Positions 1-11,086 of a DNA stretch of 64,000 nt are shown here, piece after piece. How positions within the stretch are numbered: the first letter of the stretch is position 1; each line of letters opens with the position of its first letter. Position numbers and translations under genes: made by a program. The notes beneath the pieces are model-generated. The model was not told where the DNA came from and ran no database searches. It saw only the letters and a program-made list of their open reading frames with translations. Source of the stretch: Ancylobacter koreensis (lineage in GTDB: Bacteria > Pseudomonadota > Alphaproteobacteria > Rhizobiales > Xanthobacteraceae). The stretch spans positions 1 to 64,000 of the forward strand of contig NZ_JALKCG010000007.1 of the NCBI RefSeq assembly GCF_023016525.1. The letters run 5' to 3'.

Positions 1-614
1 GCCCGCGCCCATCTGTTCGAGGCCTTCCAGGGCGCGGCGCGGCGCGGCGGCTCCTCCGGCTCCGGCGCGACCGGCAGCGGCGGGCGGCGCGACAGCGCGG
101 CGGCGAGCTCCGGATCGACCGTCATCTCGCGCGGCGGCAGGGGAGCGGGAATGGGGGCAGGGATCGGCGCAGGCGCGACAGGGGCCACACGCGGCGCGCG
201 CGGCTCCGGCGGAGCGGCAAGGGGAGCGGGCTCCGGCGCGGGCGGCATGGGCTGCGACGCCACGGGACGCGGCTCGCGGGCGAGGGGGGCGGACTCGCGT
301 GCCGGGCGGTGCGCCTCCGCCGCCGGCTCGCGCAGCCGGGCGGTCGGAATGCCGCTCTCGACGAGCAGATCGCTGCCGCCACCGAGAATGACCAGATGCT
401 GCACCTCGTCGCGCTGGATCAGCACCAGCCGGCGGGTCTCGTCGATCGGCACCTGGTCGACCACCGCCAGCCGGTGGCCGGCGACCAGCCCGTGCGAACC
501 GTGACCACGCCCGCGCCGGCCGAGCAGCACGACGATGATGGCCACCAGCGCCAGCGCGGCGAGCGCCGCAAGGGCCAGCCCGACGGGACCCAGTCCCGAC
601 ATCAGATCCAACAT
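1..614 (-). CDS. fliO: FliO-like flagellar biosynthesis protein, partial (C-terminus off window)
   Basis: The reading frame starts at ATG 612-614 and stays open to the window edge, giving at least 204 residues. An N-terminal hydrophobic helix (about residues 8-30, rich in Leu/Ala/Val) is followed by the basic GRRGRG stretch. Next comes a compact domain reading VPIDETRRLVLIQRDEVQHL, then ILGGGSDLLVESGI, the pattern of rhizobial FliO proteins. A long Pro/Ala/Arg-rich tail follows. FliO is an inner-membrane protein that helps assemble the FliPQR flagellar export gate. The cytoplasmic domain resembles FliO well, but the low-complexity tail is not diagnostic. It diverges from cckA across a 278-bp gap in which I recognise no gene. 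Confidence 0.72.
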   Translation of the reverse strand, partial: MLDLMSGLGPVGLALAALAALALVAIIVVLLGRRGRGHGSHGLVAGHRLAVVDQVPIDETRRLVLIQRDEVQHLVILGGGSDLLVESGIPTARLREPAAEAHRPARESAPLAREPRPVASQPMPPAPEPAPLAAPPEPRAPRVAPVAPAPIPAPIPAPLPPREMTVDPELAAALSRRPPLPVAPEPEEPPRRAAPWKASNRWAR

Positions 615-892
615 GGGCACATCTCCGCCAAATGCGGGCGGCGGGCGCTCGGTCCGCCGGCCCGCCCGGTACACACGCGTCCTTTGTGTCGCGGAAGCCC
701 GCTTCCGGCAAGCCCCGCGCCCCTTCGCGGGGGAAAACCCGGCGTGCCGGCCTCGCGCGCGGGCCCGCACGCCCTTGCGGCGACGCGGATAAGCCCAATC
801 GGCGCTTGCTCACCGGGGCCGCGTCGGGCACCAAGAAGATGTGTTGAATCGCCCCGGCGCCGCTTCGGCTGCGCGGGGATGCTGGCTAGGAC

Positions 893-3406
893 ATGGCGGA
901 CCGCGGACCCGACGATCCCACGCTCGACCGGCCCGAGATCGGCGGCAGCATCCGCCTCGTGCTGCTGGTCGCCCTCGCGCTCGTCGGGGCCGTCGTCTCG
1001 CTGCTGCTGCTCGGGCGCGACCGCGCCGACCCCTGGATCATCGGCCTGCTCACCGTGCTCGCGGTGGTCGGCGTCTTCGCGCTGTTCGCCTATGCGACAG
1101 GCCTGCTGCGCTTCGGCCTGCCGGACATGCGCGACGAACTCGCCCGGCGCATCGTCGACAGCGCGCCGGACGGGGTGAGCATCGTCGACACGCTCGGCCG
1201 GGTGCTCTACGCCAATCCGCGCTATTACGAGATCACCGGCGCCGCTGCGCCGCAGGAGGCGCGCCCCGTCGAGCGCCTGTTCACCAGCGATCCCGACGCT
1301 TCCGAGGCGGTCTATCGTCTCGCGCAAGGCGTGCGCGAGGGCAAGGCGCTGACGGAAGAGGTGCGCATCGCCGGTCCCGGCCAGCCGGTGCGCTGGCTCA
1401 AGCTCGGCGCGCGCCCCGCCGCCGGGGCGGGCAAGAGCGCCAAGGCCGCTGTGTGGACGGTGAGCGACCTCACCCGCGAGCGCGAGCGGCAGGAGACCGC
1501 CTTCCTCGAACTGCAGCACGCCATCGACTATCTCGACCACGCCCCGGCCGGCTTCTTCTCGGCGGCGGGCGGGGCCATCCACTACATCAACGCGACGCTG
1601 GTCGACTGGCTCGGCTACGATCTTGCCGAGTTCGGTCCCGGCGGGCTCTCCGTCGTCGACATCGTGCCCGGGCCGGCGGCGGCGCTGCTGACCGGCATGG
1701 CGCCGTTGCCCGGCGGTGTGCGCACCGAGGTGCTGGACCTCGACCTGCGCCGAAAGAACGGCCAGACCCTGCCGGTGCGCATCTGGCACCGCGTCGCCTA
1801 TGCCTCGGACGGCACGCCCGGCGCCTCGCGCACCCTCGTCGTCAACCGCTCGCGCGAGGATAATGCCGCCGATCCGGCCCGCGCGGCCGAGGTGCGCTTC
1901 GCCCGCTTCTTCCACAATTCGCCCATCGCCATCGCCGAGCTCGACGGGCAGGGCCGCATCGTGCGCGCCAACGCCATGTTCGCCCGCCTGTTCGGCGGCC
2001 GTGAGGGCGAGCGCCGGCGCCTGATCGACGTGGTGACGGAGGCCGCCCGCGAGCCGCTGCAGGCGGCGGTGGCCGCCGCTGTGTCGGGGCAGGCGCCGTC
2101 CGCACCGGTCGATATCGGCCTCGACCGCGAGGGCGGACGCTCGGCGCGCTTCTATCTCGCTTCGGTGGAGGAGGGCGGCGCCGGCCGCGAGGCCGCTATC
2201 GTCTATGTCATCGAAACCACCGAGCAGCGTGCGCTGGAGGCGCAGTTCGCCCAGTCGCAGAAGATGCAGGCGGTCGGCCAGCTCGCCGGCGGCGTGGCGC
2301 ACGACTTCAATAATGTGCTGACCGCCATCATCGGCTATTCCGACCTGCTGCTGGCCAATTCGCGCCCGACCGATCCGTCCTTCCAGGACGTGATGCAGAT
2401 CAAGCAGAACGCCAACCGCGCCGCCGGGCTCGTGCGCCAGTTGCTCGCCTTCTCGCGCCGGCAGACGCTGCGCCCGCAGGTTCTGCGGCTCGGCGACGTG
2501 ATGAGCGACCTCACCATGCTGCTGCGCCGCCTGCTCGGCGAGCGGGTGAAGCTGGAGGTCAAAGAGGAGCGCGACCTCTGGCCTGTGAAGGCGGACCTCA
2601 ACCAGTTCGAGCAGGTCATCGTCAATCTGGCGGTGAACGCGCGCGACGCCATGCCGGACGGCGGCAACCTCACCATCCGCACCGCCAACGTCACCGCCGC
2701 GCAGGCGGCGCAGTACGCCGAGGCCGGGCTGCCGGCGGCGGACCACGTGCTGGTCGAGGTCGCTGACACCGGCACGGGCATTCCCCCGGCCATTCTCGAC
2801 AAGATCTTCGAGCCCTTCTTCTCCACCAAGGAAGTGGGCAAGGGCACCGGCCTCGGTCTCTCTACCGTCTACGGCATCGTCAAGCAGACCGGGGGCACGC
2901 TGCAGGTGGAGAGCGAGCTGGGCGCTGGCTCGATCTTCCGCGTCTTCCTGCCGCGCCATGTTCCCGACGCGGCGGAACTGGCGCCCCGCGCGGCCGAGCC
3001 GGAAGTGCCGGCAAAGTCGGCGGACCTGACCGGACGCGGCACGCTGCTGCTGGTGGAGGACGAGGAGGCGGTGCGCGCCTTCGCCGCCCGCGCGCTCGTC
3101 TCGCGCGGCTACCAGGTGCTGGAGGCCGGTTCGGGCGTCGAGGCGCTGGAAGTGATGGACGCCCATGGCGGCGAGGTCGATCTCATCCTCTCCGACGTGG
3201 TGATGCCGGAGATGGACGGGCCGACGCTGCTGAAGGAGTTGCGCGGCACGCATCCCGACATCAAGGTGATATTCATGTCGGGTTATGCCGAGGAAGCCTT
3301 CGCCAAGAACCTGCCGGAGGGCGCGGATTTCGGCTTCCTGCCGAAGCCGTTCACCCTCAAGCAGCTTATCGAGGCGGTGAAGAACAGCATGGGCCGCAGC
3401 GAGTAG
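893..3406 (+). CDS. cckA: Hybrid histidine kinase CckA
   Basis: This is a cell-cycle hybrid kinase that, in alphaproteobacteria, feeds phosphate through ChpT to CtrA and CpdR. The 837-residue protein has two membrane helices (about 21-40 and 48-71) and PAS-type regions (about 85-200, 205-320 and 330-445). The phosphoacceptor segment [10 protein letters not shown] places the histidine at about residue 470. The ATPase domain has [17 protein letters not shown] and GTGLGLS boxes. The C-terminal receiver (about 712-837) has the acidic pair in VEDEE, phospho-acceptor Asp768 in [11 protein letters not shown], and KPF near the end. The architecture and HDFNN motif match CckA closely. The gene stands alone upstream of pgi with a 32-bp gap. 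Confidence 0.93.
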   Translation: MADRGPDDPTLDRPEIGGSIRLVLLVALALVGAVVSLLLLGRDRADPWIIGLLTVLAVVGVFALFAYATGLLRFGLPDMRDELARRIVDSAPDGVSIVDTLGRVLYANPRYYEITGAAAPQEARPVERLFTSDPDASEAVYRLAQGVREGKALTEEVRIAGPGQPVRWLKLGARPAAGAGKSAKAAVWTVSDLTRERERQETAFLELQHAIDYLDHAPAGFFSAAGGAIHYINATLVDWLGYDLAEFGPGGLSVVDIVPGPAAALLTGMAPLPGGVRTEVLDLDLRRKNGQTLPVRIWHRVAYASDGTPGASRTLVVNRSREDNAADPARAAEVRFARFFHNSPIAIAELDGQGRIVRANAMFARLFGGREGERRRLIDVVTEAAREPLQAAVAAAVSGQAPSAPVDIGLDREGGRSARFYLASVEEGGAGREAAIVYVIETTEQRALEAQFAQSQKMQAVGQLAGGVAHDFNNVLTAIIGYSDLLLANSRPTDPSFQDVMQIKQNANRAAGLVRQLLAFSRRQTLRPQVLRLGDVMSDLTMLLRRLLGERVKLEVKEERDLWPVKADLNQFEQVIVNLAVNARDAMPDGGNLTIRTANVTAAQAAQYAEAGLPAADHVLVEVADTGTGIPPAILDKIFEPFFSTKEVGKGTGLGLSTVYGIVKQTGGTLQVESELGAGSIFRVFLPRHVPDAAELAPRAAEPEVPAKSADLTGRGTLLLVEDEEAVRAFAARALVSRGYQVLEAGSGVEALEVMDAHGGEVDLILSDVVMPEMDGPTLLKELRGTHPDIKVIFMSGYAEEAFAKNLPEGADFGFLPKPFTLKQLIEAVKNSMGRSE

Positions 3407-3438
3407 CGCACGGCCGGCGAGAGCGTCTGGAGGAACCG

Positions 3439-5082
3439 ATGAGCGCCGCGATTGAAGACGTCTTCAAGGCACTGGCCGCCGACCGCGCCGCGCGCGCGCA
3501 GGAAAAGGTGGCGGACCTGTTCGCCGCCGACCCCGGCCGCTTCGCCGCCTTCTCCGCCTCCTTCGAGGATCTGCTGCTCGATTTTTCCAAGTGCTCGCTC
3601 ACCGAAGCGACGCTCGGCCTGCTGGTCGATCTGGCGAAGGCCGCCGGCGTCGAGGAAAAGCGCGCCGCGATGTTCGAGGGCGTGCACATCAACGTCACCG
3701 AGGACCGCGCCGTGCTGCACACCGCGCTGCGCGACCCCGGCACGACGCCGCTGGTGGTCGACGGGCAGGACGTGCGGGCCGATGTCGCCGCCGTGCTCGA
3801 CGCCATGAGCGCCTTCGCCGAGGGCATCCGCTCCGGCGCGCTTAAGGGCTGGACCGGCAAGCCGATCACCGATGTGGTGAATATCGGCATCGGCGGCTCC
3901 GATCTCGGCCCGGTCATGGCGACCATCGCGCTCTCGCCCTACCATGACGGCCCGCGCGCGCATTACGTCTCCAATGTCGACGGCGCCCATCTCTACGACA
4001 CGCTGAAGGAGCTCGATCCGGCCTCGACGCTCATCATCGTCGCCTCCAAGACCTTCACCACGCAGGAGACGATGGCGAACGCCGCCAGCGCCCGGCACTG
4101 GATCGTCGAGGCGCTGGGCGAGGCGGCGGTGGCCAACCACTTCGCCGCCGTTTCCACGGCGCTGGAGAAGGTCGCCGCCTTCGGCATCGCGCCGGACCGG
4201 GTGTTCGGCTTCTGGGACTGGGTCGGCGGGCGTTATTCCGTGTGGTCGGCCATCGGCCTGCCGGTGATGATCGCGGTGGGCGAGGCCAATTTCCGCCGCT
4301 TCCTCGCCGGCGGCCACGCGCTGGACGCGCATTTCAGCACCGCCCCGCTGGAGAAGAACCTGCCGGTGCTACTCGGCCTGATCGGCATCTGGCACCGCGA
4401 CGTGTCGGGCTACGCCACCCGCGCGGTGATCCCCTACGACCAGCACCTCGCCCGTCTGCCGGCCTATCTCCAGCAGCTCGACATGGAGAGCAACGGCAAG
4501 CATGTGACGCTGGACGGCCAACTCGTCGCCCGCGATACCGGCCCGGTTGTGTGGGGCGAGCCGGGCACCAACGGCCAGCACGCCTTCTTCCAGCTCATCC
4601 ACCAGGGCACCAGCCCCATTCCGGTCGAGTTCCTCATCGCCGCCCACGGCCATTCCGAGGAGGAGGAGCCGGGGCTGAAGCGCCAGCACGCCATGCTGAT
4701 CGCCAATTGCCTCGCCCAGTCCGAGGCGCTGATGCGCGGGCGCACGCTGGAGGAGGCAAAGGCGCAGCTTCTCGCCGCCGGGCGCGACGAAGCGACGGCG
4801 GAACGGATCGCCCCGCACCGCGTCTTCACGGGCAGCCGTCCCTCCGTCACCATCGCCTATGACAAGCTCGATCCCTATACGCTCGGCCGCCTCATCGCCC
4901 TCTACGAGCACCGCGTGTTCGTGGAGGGGGCGATCTGGAACATCAACAGTTTCGACCAGTGGGGCGTGGAGCTCGGGAAGGAGCTTGCCAACACGCTGCT
5001 GCCGGCGGTGGAGAGCGGTGTCGCGCCCGAAAGCCTGTCGAGCTCGGCGGCCGGGCTGCTCGCGCATCTGGTTGCGAAATAG
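3439..5082 (+). CDS. pgi: Glucose-6-phosphate isomerase
   Basis: It interconverts glucose-6-phosphate and fructose-6-phosphate in the cytosol. The 547-residue length is normal for bacterial Pgi. Family signatures are visible: [14 protein letters not shown] in the sugar-phosphate-binding region, [23 protein letters not shown], the MESNGK segment, and [15 protein letters not shown] near the catalytic His. A strong GGAGGAACCG ribosome site precedes the ATG. With pgm immediately downstream it sits at the branch between glycolysis/gluconeogenesis and glucose-1-phosphate for polysaccharide precursors, which fits the exopolysaccharide locus 7 kb away. Confidence 0.97.
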   Translation: MSAAIEDVFKALAADRAARAQEKVADLFAADPGRFAAFSASFEDLLLDFSKCSLTEATLGLLVDLAKAAGVEEKRAAMFEGVHINVTEDRAVLHTALRDPGTTPLVVDGQDVRADVAAVLDAMSAFAEGIRSGALKGWTGKPITDVVNIGIGGSDLGPVMATIALSPYHDGPRAHYVSNVDGAHLYDTLKELDPASTLIIVASKTFTTQETMANAASARHWIVEALGEAAVANHFAAVSTALEKVAAFGIAPDRVFGFWDWVGGRYSVWSAIGLPVMIAVGEANFRRFLAGGHALDAHFSTAPLEKNLPVLLGLIGIWHRDVSGYATRAVIPYDQHLARLPAYLQQLDMESNGKHVTLDGQLVARDTGPVVWGEPGTNGQHAFFQLIHQGTSPIPVEFLIAAHGHSEEEEPGLKRQHAMLIANCLAQSEALMRGRTLEEAKAQLLAAGRDEATAERIAPHRVFTGSRPSVTIAYDKLDPYTLGRLIALYEHRVFVEGAIWNINSFDQWGVELGKELANTLLPAVESGVAPESLSSSAAGLLAHLVAK

Positions 5083-5090
5083 TCTGGCCT

Positions 5091-5176
5091 CATCCCGGAC
5101 GCCGCCGAGACCGGCGGTCCGGGATCGCTCTCTATCCTGCCCGCGATCCCGGATCGGCATGCGGCCGTCCGGGATG
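5091..5176. repeat. Palindromic intergenic repeat between pgi and pgm
   Basis: The gap holds an outer inverted repeat, CATCCCGGACG at 5091-5101 and CGTCCGGGATG at 5166-5176. Inside are further related units (GGTCCGGGATC and GATCCCGGATC). This mosaic of CCCGGA/TCCGGG units looks like the REP-type palindromes common between genes in Bradyrhizobium-like and Xanthobacter-like genomes. It could fold in the pgi-pgm transcript and affect the expression of the two genes, but that is inference. Confidence 0.65.
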
Positions 5177-5177
5177 A

Positions 5178-6830
<1,653 letters not shown>

Positions 6831-6856
6831 GGGCGGCGCCGGTACCCGTCAAAAGC

Positions 6857-6882
6857 AAAGGGCGGCCATTGGCCGCCCCTTT
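6857..6882. terminator. Bidirectional terminator between pgm and ldtR
   Basis: The arms AAAGGGCGGCC and GGCCGCCCCTTT surround a 3-base loop, with one unpaired base and A/T-rich flanks on both sides. It lies between the stop codons of two convergent genes, as a shared intrinsic terminator would. Confidence 0.75.
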
Positions 6883-6902
6883 GTTTCCGGGAGAGGCTCG
6901 GC

Positions 6903-7442
6903 TCAGCGCAGCGAGCCGGTCCAGAGCATTTCGAGCCGGCGCAGCACGCTGAAGGCGATGCCAAGCTCATAGGCTTCCTGCTCGTCGCGTCCGCTCTGAT
7001 GGTTGTCGTGCATGCCGCGGATGGCCTCGCACAGGCTCTGCGCCTTGGCGGTCAGCTTGAGGCGGGCCGAGCGCCGGTCACGCTGCGAGGCCGAACGGTG
7101 GACGTAATCCGCGTCCACGAGCTGCTTGAGGTTGTAGGAGGCGTTGGAGCCGAGATAGTGGCCGCGCTCCAGCAGGTCGCGCACGGAAAGCTCGTCCTGG
7201 CCGATGGTGAACAGCAGCATCACCTGCGAGGGGCTGATGTCGTCGGTGCCGAGCCGGGTCAGCTCGACGCGCAGGAGATCGAGGAACCGGCGATGCGCCC
7301 GCTCGATCAGCCGGGCGATCTCCAGATGGGTGACCGGAACCTCGGTACCGGAGGAATCGATGAAGGTGGAAACGGATGCGTAGGCCGAACGCTGGGCGCC
7401 CGAAGTCTCCTCCACGCCTGCTTTCCCGTCCTTGCTAGCCAT
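6903..7442 (-). CDS. ldtR: MarR-family regulator, LdtR type
   Basis: This 179-residue winged-helix regulator has a central helix-turn-helix: ISPSQVMLLFTIGQDELSVR, then DLLERGHYLGSNASYNLKQL and the wing DRRSARLKLT. The sequence closely resembles LdtR, the MarR protein that controls L,D-transpeptidase and stress genes in Liberibacter and is conserved across Hyphomicrobiales. Its ligand and targets here cannot be read from the sequence, and no L,D-transpeptidase gene lies in this window. It is transcribed alone, convergent to pgm. The variable N-terminal 35 residues make the exact start less certain. Confidence 0.8.
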   Translation of the reverse strand: MASKDGKAGVEETSGAQRSAYASVSTFIDSSGTEVPVTHLEIARLIERAHRRFLDLLRVELTRLGTDDISPSQVMLLFTIGQDELSVRDLLERGHYLGSNASYNLKQLVDADYVHRSASQRDRRSARLKLTAKAQSLCEAIRGMHDNHQSGRDEQEAYELGIAFSVLRRLEMLWTGSLR

Positions 7443-7630
7443 TCGCCTCGTCCTTGCGATCGGTCGTCGAACCCACGGCGCCGTCGGGTCGGGTTCGATT
7501 CTGCGACACCGAACTATGCCACAAACCCGTCACGCCTTGCTGCGGTGCGATAGGGGAAGTGCCACAAAACACGGATATCGCACAAGGATTTCTGAGGTAC
7601 GTCCCTAAACGAGATAAAGAAAACGGTAAA

Positions 7631-7654
7631 GGCGGCCACGTCCGGGCGGCCGCC
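7631..7654 (-). terminator. Probable terminator downstream of dps
   Basis: The 7-bp arms GGCGGCC (7631-7637) and GGCCGCC (7648-7654) enclose a 10-base loop. On the minus strand the stem runs into TTTACCG then TTTTC. It lies 39 bp past the dps stop codon. Confidence 0.55.
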
Positions 7655-7692
7655 TCTCCAATGACGCAGCGTCAGTTGAGCCCCGCTCGGGC

Positions 7693-8181
7693 TCAGTTCT
7701 TTTCCTGCAGATGGGCTTCGAGGAACCACAGCGCCTTGTCGAGCGAGCGCGAGGCGGCGGTGAAGATATCCGCCGTGGTGGGGTCGCCCGCGCTGTCGGA
7801 TTCGTCGATCGCCTTGCGGATGCTGTTGGCCACGGTGCCGAAGCGCGCGATCAGCTCCTTGAGGTGATCGTGCACGGCGTGGATCTCGAGAGGGTAGGGC
7901 TTGAGCGGGGTCGCCTCGGCCACGACCTGCGTGGTGCCGAGCGCCGTGCCGCCGAGCTGGACGACACGCTCGGCCATGGTGTCGTTGTGGTCGTCGAGCT
8001 CGGTGCGGAAGCCGTCGAGCATCTCGTGCACCGCGATGAACTGCGGGCCCTTGAGATTCCAGTGCGCCTGCTTGGTGGCCAAGGCGAGGTCGATGCCGGC
8101 GGCGAGATTGGCGTTGAGCAGTTCGATGGCGACCTTCTTCGCGTTCGAAGGGACGTTGTTGAGGGTCTTGAAGTCGCTCAT
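7693..8181 (-). CDS. dps: Dps, ferritin-like DNA protection protein
   Basis: This is the starvation/oxidative-stress dodecamer that oxidises Fe(II) with peroxide and coats DNA. The 162-residue product starting MSDFKTLNN is preceded by AGAGGA seven bases before the ATG; a longer in-frame start at 8253 lacks such a site and adds a non-Dps extension. The inter-subunit ferroxidase residues are all present at the expected spacing: His40, His52, Asp56, Asp67 and Glu71, within KQAHWNLKG and [11 protein letters not shown]. The N-terminus is short, with one Lys pair, so direct DNA binding by a tail is uncertain. A palindrome 92 bp upstream may be an operator. Confidence 0.93.
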   Translation of the reverse strand: MSDFKTLNNVPSNAKKVAIELLNANLAAGIDLALATKQAHWNLKGPQFIAVHEMLDGFRTELDDHNDTMAERVVQLGGTALGTTQVVAEATPLKPYPLEIHAVHDHLKELIARFGTVANSIRKAIDESDSAGDPTTADIFTAASRSLDKALWFLEAHLQEKN

Positions 8182-8272
8182 GGTCGGTCCTCTGATGGTG
8201 ACGGCGCAAGGATACCCATTCCGCCCGCGAGGGCGATGCGGATTTGCACCCACGCCAAAGAAATTGGCCGGT

Positions 8273-8287
8273 TTGAACGACGTTCAA
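8273..8287. promoter_or_regulatory. Palindrome upstream of dps, candidate operator
   Basis: TTGAACGACGTTCAA is a perfect 7-1-7 inverted repeat in the 147-bp gap between the ureohydrolase stop and the dps start. TTGAAC read on the minus strand could also act as a -35 element for dps, so a bound protein would overlap the promoter. I do not recognise it as an OxyR or Fur box. Confidence 0.4.
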
Positions 8288-8328
8288 GTGGCAGTCGTGA
8301 CGGTAATCGGAACCCCGCCGGCGGGGCG

Positions 8329-9297
8329 TCAGCGCGCGCGGCGTTCGACCGCGCCGGCGAGGACGCACAGAAGCTCGAACAGGATGGTCGCACCAGTCAG
8401 CGCGGTGAGGCCGGAAGGGTCGAAGGGCGGGGCGACCTCCACGAGATCGGCGCCGATGAGGTTCAGCCCGTCCAGCAGCCGCACCATGGCTTGCGCCTCG
8501 CGGGTGGAGAAGCCGCCGATTTCCGGCGTGCCGGTGCCCGGCGCCTGCGAGGGGTCGATGCCGTCGATGTCGAAGGTGACGTAGGTCGGCCTGTCGCCGA
8601 CGATCTCGCGCGCCTCGGCCATCACGTCGTCGACGCCGCGGGCCACCAGTTCCTCGATGAAGACGATGCGCACGCCCATCTCGCGGGCGTAGTCGTAATT
8701 GCCGGCGTCCGAGATCGCGCCGCGCAGGCCGATCTGGATGAAGCGCTTCGGGTCGATCAGCCCTTCCTCGATGGCGCGGCGGAACGGGGTGCCATGCGTG
8801 TAGCGCGCGCCGTTGAAGAAGCTGTCATAGGTGTCGGAATGGGCATCGAACTGGATGAGGCCGACCGGCCCGTCTGTCGCAAGGCTCCCTTGGACGAGGC
8901 CGCGCAGGATCGGCAGGCTGATCAGGTGATCGCCGCCCGCGGTCAGCGGCAGCGCGCCGGCCGCCTTCACCCCGGCATAGTGGGCGGTGATCAGGTCGAG
9001 CGAGCGCATCAGGTCGAACGGGTCGGTGAGCACGTCGCCGCAATCGGCCACGCGGGCGCGGTCATAGGGCGAGAGGCCCGTGACGTGATGTACGCGCCTC
9101 ATCAGGCTGGACTGGTTGCGCAGTTCGCGCGGCCCGTGACGGGTGCCGGCCCGGTTGGTGACGCCGAGATCGAAGGGCAGGCCGAGCAGGGCGATGTCCA
9201 CCTGCGAGGGTTCGGCCACCGGCAGCCGCATGAAAGTGGGAAGGCCCGCATAGCGCGGGATGCTGCCGGAATCGAGCGGCTCGAACGTCTTGGTCAT
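8329..9297 (-). CDS. Agmatinase/ureohydrolase-family guanidino hydrolase
   Basis: This 322-residue enzyme belongs to the Mn-dependent ureohydrolases, which cut guanidino compounds to an amine plus urea. The metal ligands are in place: GGDH near residue 123, DAHSDTYD near 150, and TFDIDGIDP near 235. RAGTRHGPRELR in the N-terminal part is also typical. Members include agmatinase, guanidinobutyrase, guanidinopropionase and guanidine hydrolase, and motif reading alone does not separate them. It is the last gene of an operon behind an SDR and a creatininase (58-bp gap to the latter). A guanidino substrate linked to creatinine metabolism is therefore worth testing, as inference. Confidence 0.85.
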   Translation of the reverse strand: MTKTFEPLDSGSIPRYAGLPTFMRLPVAEPSQVDIALLGLPFDLGVTNRAGTRHGPRELRNQSSLMRRVHHVTGLSPYDRARVADCGDVLTDPFDLMRSLDLITAHYAGVKAAGALPLTAGGDHLISLPILRGLVQGSLATDGPVGLIQFDAHSDTYDSFFNGARYTHGTPFRRAIEEGLIDPKRFIQIGLRGAISDAGNYDYAREMGVRIVFIEELVARGVDDVMAEAREIVGDRPTYVTFDIDGIDPSQAPGTGTPEIGGFSTREAQAMVRLLDGLNLIGADLVEVAPPFDPSGLTALTGATILFELLCVLAGAVERRAR

Positions 9298-9355
9298 GTC
9301 TCAGCCTTGGCGGGCACGCGCGCCCGAGTTGAAAACGATGCGCAGCCAAGCGCAC

Positions 9356-10132
9356 TTACATCCCGAATTCCCTGCGCATGGCGGCGGAGATGCGGGTCAC
9401 ATAGTCCTCCATCAGCCATTCGCCCTTCTCGGCGGTGGAGCCGGTGGCGACCGCCAGCACGCCGGACGGCGGCAGGCCGAAATCGTCCGGCACCGGGAAA
9501 CGGTCATAGGGCGGGAATTTGGCCGGCCCGTCGGTGGGAGCCTTGTCCATTTCCACCAGCTCCGGCCGCAGGACCAGCATCAGCGAGGTTTCCAGCAGGC
9601 TCGCATGTTCGAGGTCGATGCCCGGAAAGCCCTCCGGGAACAGACGGTCGAGCGTCGCGCGCTGGGCGAAGTCCCAGTATTCCAGCCGCATCACCACGAG
9701 GTCGGTAATGCCCTCGCGCCGGATTTCGCGCAGGGCGAGGTCGAGCCCTTCGACCGAGGGCCAGCAATTCTCGTAATGGCCGTTCACCACCACAAGCCGG
9801 CGCACGCCCTGGCGCACGAGGTTGCGGATCACGTCGCGCACCACGAGCGAGAAAGTGTGGGCGTCGAGGCTCAGCGTGCCGGGGAAGACCTCGCCGCCGC
9901 CCGAGCGCGGCATCGACTTGCAGCCGTAATTGACTGTCGGGGCGACGAGGCCGCCCACTTCCCGCGCCACGCGCTCGCAGACGCCGGTGGGCAGCACCAC
10001 GTCGACGTTGAGCGGCAAATGCGGCCCATGCTGCTCGGTGGAGCCGAGCGGCAGCAGCACGGGCGCGCCGGCGGCGATCTTCGCCGCGAATTCCGGCCAG
10101 CTCAGTTCGTCGAGACGCACGCTGTCGACCAT
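9356..10132 (-). CDS. Creatininase-family amidohydrolase
   Basis: Creatininase opens creatinine to creatine. The 258-residue length matches the Pseudomonas enzyme (about 260). Metal-site motifs are intact: LGSTEQHGPHLPLNVD (Glu, His, Asp ligands), VNGHYEN (His and Glu) and a downstream LEHASLLETSL. The SGGGEVFPGT segment and PPYDRFPV also resemble true creatininase more than the distant MftE or ArfB relatives. The start is placed at the ATG following AGGGGA rather than 21 residues earlier. It is the middle gene of an SDR-creatininase-ureohydrolase operon. The substrate is inferred from resemblance only; other cyclic amides are possible. Confidence 0.82.
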   Translation of the reverse strand: MVDSVRLDELSWPEFAAKIAAGAPVLLPLGSTEQHGPHLPLNVDVVLPTGVCERVAREVGGLVAPTVNYGCKSMPRSGGGEVFPGTLSLDAHTFSLVVRDVIRNLVRQGVRRLVVVNGHYENCWPSVEGLDLALREIRREGITDLVVMRLEYWDFAQRATLDRLFPEGFPGIDLEHASLLETSLMLVLRPELVEMDKAPTDGPAKFPPYDRFPVPDDFGLPPSGVLAVATGSTAEKGEWLMEDYVTRISAAMRREFGM

Positions 10133-10158
10133 TCGGTTCCCCTGTCCTTGCTGTCCGC

Positions 10159-10884
10159 TCAGTGCATCGCCGCGCCGCCGTCGACGCTGATGCACTGGCC
10201 GGTGATGAATCCGGTGGCGCGGCTCGCGAGGAACAGCACCGCCTGCGCGATCTCCTCTGGCCGTCCGACGCGGCCGAACGGGTTGCCGGTCTCCAGCCGC
10301 TGGAGCTCCTCGCTCAGATTGGCGAAATCGAGCAGCGGCGTGTCGACCGGTCCCGGCGCGATGGCGTTGACAAGCACATGCGGGGCCAGCTCGCGCGCCC
10401 AGGAACGGGTCAGCGTCAGCACGGCGCCCTTGGTGCCGGCATAGCCGGAGAAGCCGGCGCGCCCGAGATAGGCGAGCTCCGAGGCGATGTTGATGATGCG
10501 CCCGCGTATGGGAGCGTCACCGCTGAAATGGCGCAGCGCCTCGCGCGCCATCAGGATCGGCCCGCGTATGTTCACCGCCGCCATGCGCTCATAGGCCTCG
10601 ATATCGAAGCTGGCGAGCGGCGTCTCGATGCAGATGCCGGCGCAGTTCACCACCACGTCGAGCCCGCCGAGATCGCGCACGGCGGCTTCCATGCCGGCGG
10701 CGACGGCAGCGGCGTCGGTCACGTTGGTGAGGATGGTCGGCCAGGTCGTGGTCGCCTCGGGCGGGTGAAGGTCGAAGCCGATGACCTTGGCGCCGGCAGC
10801 GCTCAGCGCATCCGCGCTCGCATGGCCGATGCCACTCCCCGCACCGGTGACGACGACGCGCAGTCCCTTGTGCGGCGCTACCAC
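10159..10884 (-). CDS. Short-chain dehydrogenase/reductase (SDR)
   Basis: This is a classical NAD(P)-dependent SDR of about 241 residues. The cofactor loop TGAGSGIG lies near the start, followed by NCAG, the catalytic Ser in NIASELAYL, YAGTKGA carrying the catalytic Tyr-x-x-x-Lys, and NAIAPGPVDTP. A C-terminal FITGQCISVDGG is standard for this family. I place the start at GTG 10882-10884, preceded by GGGGAG at seven bases. The in-frame upstream region is Ala/Arg-rich and unlike an SDR N-terminus. It heads the operon divergent from the LysR gene, 26 bp before the creatininase. Its substrate is unknown. Confidence 0.82.
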   Translation of the reverse strand: MVAPHKGLRVVVTGAGSGIGHASADALSAAGAKVIGFDLHPPEATTTWPTILTNVTDAAAVAAGMEAAVRDLGGLDVVVNCAGICIETPLASFDIEAYERMAAVNIRGPILMAREALRHFSGDAPIRGRIINIASELAYLGRAGFSGYAGTKGAVLTLTRSWARELAPHVLVNAIAPGPVDTPLLDFANLSEELQRLETGNPFGRVGRPEEIAQAVLFLASRATGFITGQCISVDGGAAMH

Positions 10885-11021
10885 GGCAGTGCTCCCCGCA
10901 GCGGCCGGACGGGCGGGAGGGGTGAGGACGGACGGCGCGGCACGAGCGACGGCACGGGCGACTCCTTGGCGGGCATGTGCATGGTCCTGCAAACTCACTT
11001 CAACGAAAAGCGGATTTAGTG

Positions 11022-11043
11022 GAAGATTGCATCGGCAATCTTC
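11022..11043. promoter_or_regulatory. LysR-type operator palindrome in divergent promoter region
   Basis: GAAGATTGC, four bases (ATCG), then GCAATCTTC form a perfect 9-bp inverted repeat. It contains the ATTGC-N4-GCAAT core expected of a LysR-type regulator box. It sits between the divergent SDR and LysR starts, 43 bp before the LysR ATG, so it could serve autoregulation and activation of the operon. Confidence 0.65.
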
Positions 11044-11086
11044 GATATGAAAGCCGCCCGTCGCGATTGCCCTCACGGACTTGCGC

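Noticed and set aside
615..892. Small gene or RNA between fliO and cckA
   Set aside because: Only GC-rich inverted repeats and short frames without ribosome sites were seen.
602..3253. An 883-codon minus-strand open frame over cckA
   Set aside because: It is antisense to a well-conserved kinase and its product is Arg/Gly/His-rich with no domain; it is open only because of the high GC content.
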